Origin: Pinus tabuliformis
Taxonomy: Eukaryota; Streptophyta; Pinopsida; Pinales; Pinaceae
Direction: 5' to 3'
Assembly (NCBI GenBank): GCA_031772625.1
Contig: CM062805.1
Coordinates: 517,494,102-517,558,101, forward strand
Length of the DNA: 64,000 nt
Shown here piece by piece: positions 56,827-64,000 of this stretch (positions within the stretch are counted from its first letter, which is position 1; each line of letters opens with the position of its first letter). The notes under the pieces are model-generated. The model searched no databases and was not told the DNA's origin. It worked only from the letters and a program-made list of their open reading frames with translations. Made by a program: the position numbers and the translations under genes.

Positions 56827-58158
56827 GATAGATCCCTCTAAGTTTGCAGTCATTGTAAACTGGCCTAAATCGACATCTGCTACAAAAGTTAGAAGCTTAT
56901 TAGGAGCAACACAATATTGGAGAAATATTATTTCTAACTTTTCCTTAATTGCAACTCCCTTACATGCTTTAATAGGATTGGAAAAGGTGTTTCAGTGGGG
57001 AGGCAAGCAATAGAAAGCCTTCGACACCTTGAAAGAAAAGATTTGTACAACACTAGTACTAGCACTTCCCGATCTTCAAAGACCATTTGAGGTTGAAATG
57101 AATGCCAGTGACTATGCCATGGGAGTAGTGTTGATGCAGCATGGTAAACCGACAAGTTATCATTCTGAGACATTTAATTCTGCAGTAGTTAACTATCCCA
57201 CACATGATAAAGAATTGTATGCATTAGTACAGAGTGTGAAAAGGTGGAAACATTATTTAATGGGCAAAGAGATAGTTATACATACTAATCATCAACCACT
57301 TCAATATTTACACTCCAAAACTAAGTTGCAGCAATTAAGACACTATAGATGGATGGGTTTTCTGCAACAGTTTCATCTAGTGATTATATATAAAAAGGGC
57401 ATACATAATAAAGTTGCTTAGAGGCTATTGCAACAAGCATCCCAAGCTTTGGGATGAACATTTATGTTATGTGCAACATGTTTACAATCAAGCTAAACAT
57501 TCTTCTACACAGAGATCTCCTTTTGAGACCTGTTTTGGTTTTACACTGTCTCCCTTGGATTTTGTCTTTGGTAAAGACATAGCGGTTGCTGGACATAGTG
57601 ATGTGGACAAGGCAACCAAGTTCATCGAACAAATCCAAGAGATTCACCAGTTAGTACGGGAACAATTGGAAAATATCCAATTCAAGTACAAGGCAAAGGC
57701 ATGACAAACATTGGATGGAGCATAATTTCCAAGCTGGTGATCAAGTCTAGCTGTATATCAGCAAGGATAGAATGCAAGGTGAAGGTAAAAAGCTGAAGCC
57801 AATGAGGTATGGACCTTTCAAAATACTTGAGAAAATTGGTAAGAATGCTTTTTGCCTTGATTTACCAGCTCACATGCACATCTACTCAGTTGTTAATGTA
57901 GACAACTTGAGACTATTTGAACCTTCATTAATTGAAGATCCTGAAGAGCAGAGTCAATTTCCTTCTATTGTTGATCTGTTACTTGAATATCTTAATGAAT
58001 TGCCAGAAGATACAATTCTAGACAGGAAGGTGAGAACTACCCACAGATGGGCTGTTGACTACCTTAGGATTAGACTCAAAGGTTCAAAGCCAAGCAGTGT
58101 GAAATGGATAGAATTTGGGCAAGTGAGGAATCAATACCCTCACTTGTTTGATGCTTAA
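56827..58158 (+). mobile_element. Chromovirus-type Ty3/gypsy remnant
   Basis: The coding parts seen are the RT end and RNase H (VRSLLGATQYWRNIISNFS, EMNASDYAMGVVLMQ, THDKELYALVQSVKRWKHYL, IHTNHQPLQYL), then an integrase tail (AKHSSTQRSPFETCFG, KLKPMRYGPFKILEKIG), and a chromodomain-like end (ILDRKVRTTHRWAVDYLRIR to YPHLFDA). The chromodomain-like end assigns it to the chromoviruses. Much of the element is missing and it is broken several times. Its left side abuts the antisense copia LTR. Confidence 0.8.
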
Positions 58159-58397
58159 AAATAAACTTTTGGTCGTGATCTGAATTGGATCCTAAACACT
58201 CTCTAAGTTTTCATAAACTCTTCCAAATTATGCCAAAAAGATTCAAGTCTTAGAAAGGTCAAGCTATCAGAAGGAATCCTTGTAACAGTTGCAATTGTGA
58301 TCAGCACGGAGCAACGAGGACTCTTGGTTGAGCGCGCAGACCATTGGCCCATGGTAACACGCGCTGGTGAAAATTAGCTAAACCAGAGGCTAATTCA

Positions 58398-58410
58398 AGA
58401 AATGGGGGTA
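58398..58410 (+). other. Polypurine tract of the chromovirus remnant
   Basis: AAGAAATGGGGGT lies about 240 bp after the end of the coding part and 5 bp before TGATACGCG, the proposed LTR start. Chromoviruses commonly have such a tract at this place. Confidence 0.55.
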
Positions 58411-58415
58411 GTTTC

Positions 58416-59439
58416 TGATACGCGATTAGCATAGGGCGTCCCCCTTAGTGAAGGAAAGCCTTGAAGTGACCAGACCTGAAATGAATATGAAATGTGGAAA
58501 AGTAATTAATTCAATTTCATGGATTCGGTAAGCAGTTTTAACCGAGTCCCGCCCAATGCCACACATTGAGTGACACACATCTGGCAGAAGAGAGAGAAAA
58601 CCACTCACATCGGACGGGTAAAGTTCATGCTACATACCCGCTCGATATGAAGGATGACCGTAGGATTTTGGGGGCCCAGATCAATGACAGAGGCACATCC
58701 CAATAAATGACTACATTTGACAAAGTTAAAAAGCAAGAATACATGGGATTTGAAGTCCGATGTGGACGATGAGTTGGCAAAAGATTCATGTTTCACAGAC
58801 AATATTAGAGTAAATGAAAATAATGACCATTCAAATGTGTCCAAGGAATCTGACACACTCACCCATTGCAGAATAGGTGGTCACCTCCCTGTGAAGTGTT
58901 ACACAGTGATGATGACACAGAACAGGGGAATTCAAATGGATAGAGGCAGAACCAGAATGTAAGGAAGTGGAAACGAACCCACAAAAAGCAGACTGGCTTT
59001 AAAGCCATGAACTGATAGAAGTAGAGAAAAACATAGGAGAGTTAGTTAGATGCAGAAGCTAAGAGTAGAGAACAGAGAGAAGAAGCTGAGATGACCTAAA
59101 GTCAACATCAAGCTAGATAGAGCTAGAGAGAGTCAAAGAGTCTGTGTACTCCAGAGAAAGATTGAGAGGTTCAAGCAAGCTCCTTGGCATAAGCCTGTCA
59201 TGTATGAGTCTCAGATTGGGCTCATGCTACTATGACCAATAGAGGTCAAGTTTCAGTAAGGAGAGTTTGTGTACTCCAGTCCTACTGACTCATATCTGTT
59301 GAGCGAGATTCAAATTACGTTCACTGTTGTAAAAACTCTACTTTGAAAACATAATAGAGAGGCCACCACTAAAGGTTGGACCAGGAGACGTAGCCCAGGA
59401 GCATTGGGTGAACTCCTTATTAAACTTGTTGTGTTTACA
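58416..59439 (+). repeat. Proposed 3' LTR of the chromovirus remnant
   Basis: It starts TGATACGCG after the purine tract. Its end is placed at TTTACA (59439), following a GGACCAGGAGACGTAGCC and GGGTGAACTCC block typical of plant LTR 3' ends. No second copy is in the window, so the right border is approximate. The ORFs inside (58426-58962) are not considered genes. Confidence 0.45.
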
Positions 59440-60324
59440 TGTTTTCCTATTATGTTTTCTCTAACTGTCCCAATGTCTATGTATTTTGAAATCTTATTGA
59501 TCCATTGCATAAAGTAACATAGGCACATCCATGCACGAGTCTGTAATACCTTTAATTCTTTGCCCTGCATAAATTCCAGATCATTTCATTTGGGTCTTCA
59601 TGATGAAATTTGGTTATCTTCAACACTATATTACATTATAAATGTGTTTTGCAGTAGTTTGTAAGTATCTTAGCCTTTCTTCATATGTCGATAGGAATTC
59701 CCTTTTGAAACTATTTATGGTTGACTTTCCTCTACTCTTTTTCTTTTCAGCATCTGATCATGTTTGATTTTTTCAATTGTTGATATGAAATGTGTGGTTT
59801 CACTGTAGATTTTGTAGCCCGTTGTTATGTGTCACAAGGTTTTAGTTGATTTGCATCAATACACGAGGGGGTACAATGATGATACATTAACGATGGGTTA
59901 TTTGATGGAGTGGAAATTGTAGCAACAATAAGACAATTACAACTAGTTTTTAGTCACTTTAGATAGAAAAAGAAGCGACAGATCAAAGGGTTACAAGATT
60001 TGAGAGACTCGAAAGAGAAACATAGGAGTAAGAATTAACATGGGCCAAAGAAATTTTGAAGTGGAGTTAAAGTTGCTTCTCGGGTTCATATTCTGCCCTA
60101 TAGATTTTTTTGGTTCATTGCTTCTGTAAGAAAGGATTCTGGTATTTAGTACCTTCTCCCATAATTTCAGATGCCAACCTCTAAAAATATGATCCATGGC
60201 ATATTCTAGCTATGTTTCTTTGTTTTCCCATCCTAGCCCTTATATCCAATATTTATGAACATATTCTAGATTAGATATGCAAATGAAATTCAAGGATTAC
60301 TAAAGATATTGCTCTTTTCTTTTT
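59440..60324. other. Stretch without recognisable genes
   Basis: It was searched for the first exon of a NAC gene (LPPGFRFHPTDEEL-type), which would precede the relic at 60325. None was found. Short minus-strand frames are present without motifs. Confidence 0.5.
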
Positions 60325-60524
60325 GGTTTATATAGAAAATACGTATTCCGAGAGAAGGAATAGTACTTCTTTACCCTTGGGATAGAATATACCAAAATGG
60401 GTCTAGGCCTAACAGGGTTCTTGCTACTCGATTTTGGAACGCTACAAGTGTTGATAAACCCATCATTTCCAAAGGAGGAAAGGGGCAAGTGGGTGTTATT
60501 CTTGTCTTCTTGTTGAGTAATGTA
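60325..60524 (+). pseudogene. NAC-domain transcription factor relic (second exon part)
   Basis: NAC proteins are plant transcription factors with an N-terminal DNA-binding domain. Here only the middle part is seen: FREKE-stop-YFF (family: GEKEWYFF), then in another frame PWDRIYQNGSRPNRVLATRF, WNATSVDKPIISKGG and GQVGV. The family consensus is PRDRKYPNGSRPNR, SGYWKATGTDKPI and VGVKKALVFY, so order and spacing fit well. The Trp codon TGG has become TAG and a frameshift follows. The first exon and the subdomain E part (KTNWIMHEYRL) were not found. It is a decayed host gene fragment. Confidence 0.75.
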
Positions 60525-60813
60525 AAATAAAACACATTATCAAGAAATAAAAAGAGATGATCATTTTGATCTACTCTTTTTGGCTTTTGTAGAAGATTCT
60601 TTCCTAAAGATTTAATTATTAAAACTTCTATGAATATTGGTGAGGGGTGGTGGTTGAGAATAGGGCATTTGATTGTAACTTGATGGTGATCAAGACTGCA
60701 ATATATACCTTTAGGAAACCAACTCTATAACTTACAGTTGAAAAAAATGGTGAAGGAAGCCCATAATAATTAAACCAGAAATAGAGTAGACTATGGATGG
60801 TGACAAGGAGTGA

Positions 60814-61505
60814 CAAATTTTGAGGGACAAGTTGTTAATTGTGGAATTTTGAGGTTATTTTTTTGCAGATTGACATCTGATAATGAATAAGTAAATTTGG
60901 GCAATTAAAGGGGGTTGATGGAGAATATTGAAGCCAGAAGAGATCATGGTTTATTGAGGGTTAGAGTAGATGCATGAGTTGACAAATTTAGTTATGTTTC
61001 AATGTCTTATGTGCCAAAGAAGTTTTGTTTTAGGGAAGTGGGACGTAATTTTGTATTCTTAATATGGTTGGTTTAATATTATTTATTCTAATGTCCTGTT
61101 GTGAAATTTTCTTGCAGTTGTGCACAGTTGTACAAATTCAACTATACATTTGTACAACCTCAAATTTTGAGGGACAAGTTGTTAATTGTGGAATTTTTGA
61201 GGTTATTTTCTTGTAGATTGAGCTCTGATAATGAATAAGTAAATTTGGTCAATCAAAGGGGAGTGATGGAGAATATTGAAGTGAGAAGAGAGCATGGTTT
61301 ATTGAGGGTTAGAGTAGATGCATGAGTTGACAACTTTAGTTGTGTTTCACTGTCTTATGTGCCAAAAAAAGTTTTGTTTTTAAAGAAGTGGGATGTAATT
61401 TTGTATTGTTAATGTGGTTGGCTTAATATTATTTATTCTAATGTCCTGTTTTTAAATTTTCTTATAGTTTTGTGCATTTGTACAACTTCAACTATACATA
61501 TGAGT
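60814..61505. repeat. 347-bp tandem duplication (two copies)
   Basis: CAAATTTTGAGGGACAAGTTG begins at 60814 and again at 61161. The two copies are colinear over about 340 bp, sharing GATAATGAATAAGTAAATTTGG, TGGTTTATTGAGGGTTAGAG and TTCAACTATACAT. Both end in sequence with TTGTACAA. They differ by perhaps a tenth of positions, so the duplication is old. No coding sequence is seen. Confidence 0.85.
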
Positions 61506-64000
61506 ATGTAATGTCATCTCCAAAGATTTTTGTAGACAAGTGAGAGAGAATAACATTTGAAGTTCCTGAATGTGCATATGTGGGTGTCATTCTCTATCTA
61601 TATTGTATTAGCTAGGTCAATAATATTTATTATTTAGACTATTTTCATTAATAGGAGATTGAATTTTGTTGCTTTTGTTTGATATTGTTATCTTCTAAGT
61701 TCCAATATTATTCATAGAAACCTCAGTTGAAGGCATCGATGGGGGAGTCAGTTGCTTTCGATTATTGTGAGAAAAATTGCAAAGATTTGATGTATTTTAA
61801 CTATTATTTAAATTCATGAATAGCTTTAAAGACCTAAAAACTAGTTGCTAGAACCGAAAAATGGCTCCAACCATTCGAGAGGATCATAAGTTATTGAGTT
61901 AGTTTTGGGTTCTTTTCGATTAGTTGATATTTGGAATAGATCGAGTCTATGAAAAATAGATCATAGATTGATTGAACATTTGTGTTCGTCTTATTTTGTA
62001 TGATCATTGCAGTGGGTTACATTAATAAGAAAGCATGCAAAAGTTATGGTTGTAGGCAAAACATTTTTTCCTTTTTTTAAGCGACATTGTAAGGTAATTC
62101 CAAAAAATTGTTTTAGAGAAGAAAAGGTATTTGAGTAAGCTGAGTTTTAGAGTGATACAAGCCTTGGTTCACCTTTCCTATTTATCAGTATACACAACAT
62201 TTTAACCAGGAATTGATGTTTTGGCATTCAACTCTCATCCATCAGTGCAATTTATTAGGGTTTGTATGACATCTATTTAGTTGTAAGTATGTCCTATTGT
62301 CAAAGGTGCACGTATTGGATGTCTGCAAGGTTCCTACCTCTCAATGGTTTGGACTCACATTTTGAAAATCTTGGTTGATGGCGTACTTAAGGGGCAATAT
62401 TTTCTGGTAAGGGTGGCATATTTGAAACCAATATTTAAAAATAAAACCAAGACACTAAAAGAATATTGTTGATTTGACTTCATTCAAGAATTCAAGAAAA
62501 AAATATTGTCTTATCCTTTAGTCTTGTCATCGCTGGAAAACAAATACCAAAGCCTGAAATTTTAGTGGTTAGCCACTTGATTTCAGCTAATTAGAATTTC
62601 AGAAATAGTTTTGTGTTTCATTGAGTTGTCACTTTTGAGGTCAAACTTGAAAGTTCCCTTGTGGGACCATTTATAGGATTTAGGTTGTGCATTAGATTTC
62701 TTTTATCATTTTTTTTTGAATTTTTATTTCTAATGGACATTTTCTTCTCCAGAGAACCCATGGTTCTTATTGCGGGCCAAGAAAATTGGGCTATTATAAC
62801 CCCTCATTTACCAAGTGGAAGAAAGCCTTTGCCCACAAAACTAAACTTGAATGCATTCTTGCATCTGAAAGTATTTTCCCTAACACTCCATATTTGTAGA
62901 TCTTCTACTTTTGATCTTAGTAACTATGGTATGTTTATTAAGGAGTTTGACTTAAGAGGGATTTTGTTCAAGGTATGTGTGTTGGTGTATTTATATGTAT
63001 TAAAATATAAAGAGTCAATAATCCTCCTTCTTTGGATAGGATTATAGTCATTACAAATCGTAGATGGAAGATTGCTAGGTTAAGTTATATGGAAAGAGTT
63101 GTGTACATTCACACTATGGATGTTAATATTTTTAATGTACATTTAATAGATATACTACATAAGCACAAGCAAAGAACTTAGTAAATATTCATGGAAATAT
63201 TTAACTCATCATTCAGTGCTCATTTATTTGACATTCTCCGGGATAAAGTTCTTTGACATGAATTTTTTTAGGAAAACATTCTGTGAAAACGACATCCAAA
63301 TTTAACCTCAAAAATGAACCTTTATCATTTTTTCTCTGAATCTGTCGCTTGTATTCAGTCAAACACCTAATGTCAATTATGTTTTATCTGGCATAGTGGT
63401 CAATCTATGTTTCGTAATATTTTAATTTTCAAATTATGAAACATCAACTCGATACATAATTTGAGAATAAAGTGGTTAACTCCTTTATCATATAGTTTGA
63501 GAAAATTTTATTTAATTCTAACAAGGGTCTCTGTTTTGAACTTTTGTCACAAGTGCAATAATGAGTGTTTGAGAATGACAAAAAAATTTCGTGAAATAAA
63601 TACCACTTCTCTCTCTAATTTGTAATTGATAGTATGTGTTCCATATAATTTGTATGTTTTCTTTGAATAGCATGTTACTATGGTGCCTCAAATTATCACT
63701 CCCTTCATTACTTATGATTTATAATAAAAAAATTATGTTTGATTATCGAGTAACATCTTTGGGAATTCATTGCAATTTTTTAATATGATTTCAAGGGTTA
63801 TGATGTTAATATTATGAAAGAGGAATATTCAATTGCAATGCAACAACTCGTGAGTGGTGACATTTTGCCCTTCTTTAACAAGGGCTAGAAATAAAATAGA
63901 GAATGCAGAGAGAAATAAGCATGTTTAGAAATTTCATTGGATACCCACGAAATCCTCGATTCCCTCATGTTTAATTTGGGGGGCAGGGGTGGTGTGGTAG
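61506..64000. other. AT-rich stretch without recognisable genes
   Basis: One longer frame (62661-63047, 128 codons, hydrophobic start and end) has no known motif. In another frame around 62760-62880 a stretch GYYNPSFTKWKKAFAHKTKL looks protein-like but could not be assigned. Nothing else stands out up to the window edge. Confidence 0.5.

Noticed and set aside
62661-63047. 128-codon ORF near the right edge
   Set aside because: The hydrophobic ends come from T-rich sequence. A different frame of the same stretch looks equally protein-like, and no family could be named.

Overview
This window is intergenic, repeat-dominated plant nuclear DNA, most likely from a gymnosperm (conifer-like) genome. 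That is inferred from the giant nested LTR retrotransposons, the plant L1-type LINE with a DUF4283-like ORF1 and a C-terminal RNase H, host exons that match plant families (DOT2/SART-1, NAC), and a piece of plastid ycf2 resembling land-plant, probably conifer, ycf2. No intact host gene is visible. Almost all coding capacity belongs to mobile elements, and the host genes present are relics.

Layout: 1-520 is a Ty1/copia scrap and 630-860 a degenerate 40-bp minisatellite. 3073-29802 is one huge Ty3/gypsy (Tat/Ogre-like) composite with three related LTRs: A 3073-5040, B 21079-26628 and C 27840-29802. It is flanked by a 5-bp target duplication with one mismatch. A complete copia element (5287-14776, duplication TTTAG) lies inside it. 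That copia carries a ~590-bp plastid ycf2 segment (9405-9995). Its 3' LTR is split by a 3.7-kb solo LTR of a gypsy relative (11058-14751, antisense, duplication CTATG). The solo LTR and LTR B both contain long ORFs upstream of their TATA boxes, that is, within U3. This is the most unusual feature of the window.

31539-50007 is an unprocessed pseudogene of the spliceosomal gene DOT2/SART1, with at least eleven recognisable exons and retained introns. A ~12.1-kb L1-type LINE (32570-44674, 16-bp target duplication) sits in one intron in the same orientation. The LINE has ORF1 (DUF4283-like plus CCHC), ORF2 (endonuclease, RT, zinc-binding region, RNase H) and an apparent third ORF. ORF1/ORF2 and ORF2/ORF3 are joined by near-identical 10-nt start/stop overlaps. 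A 2,218-bp block covering the end of ORF1 and the start of ORF2 is present three times in tandem.

52689-53450 holds a microsatellite-bearing tandem duplication, a possible tRNA-derived SINE and a short exon-like ORF. The exon-like ORF is cut off by a truncated antisense copia (53451-56826), which in turn abuts a chromodomain-type gypsy remnant (56827-59440). The last part has a NAC transcription-factor exon relic (about 60325-60520), a 347-bp tandem duplication (60814-61505) and AT-rich sequence with nothing recognisable.

In order of events, the gypsy composite came first, then the copia, then the solo LTR and the plastid insert. The LINE entered the DOT2 copy separately. All similarity claims are by eye, from remembered family motifs; no database search was possible.
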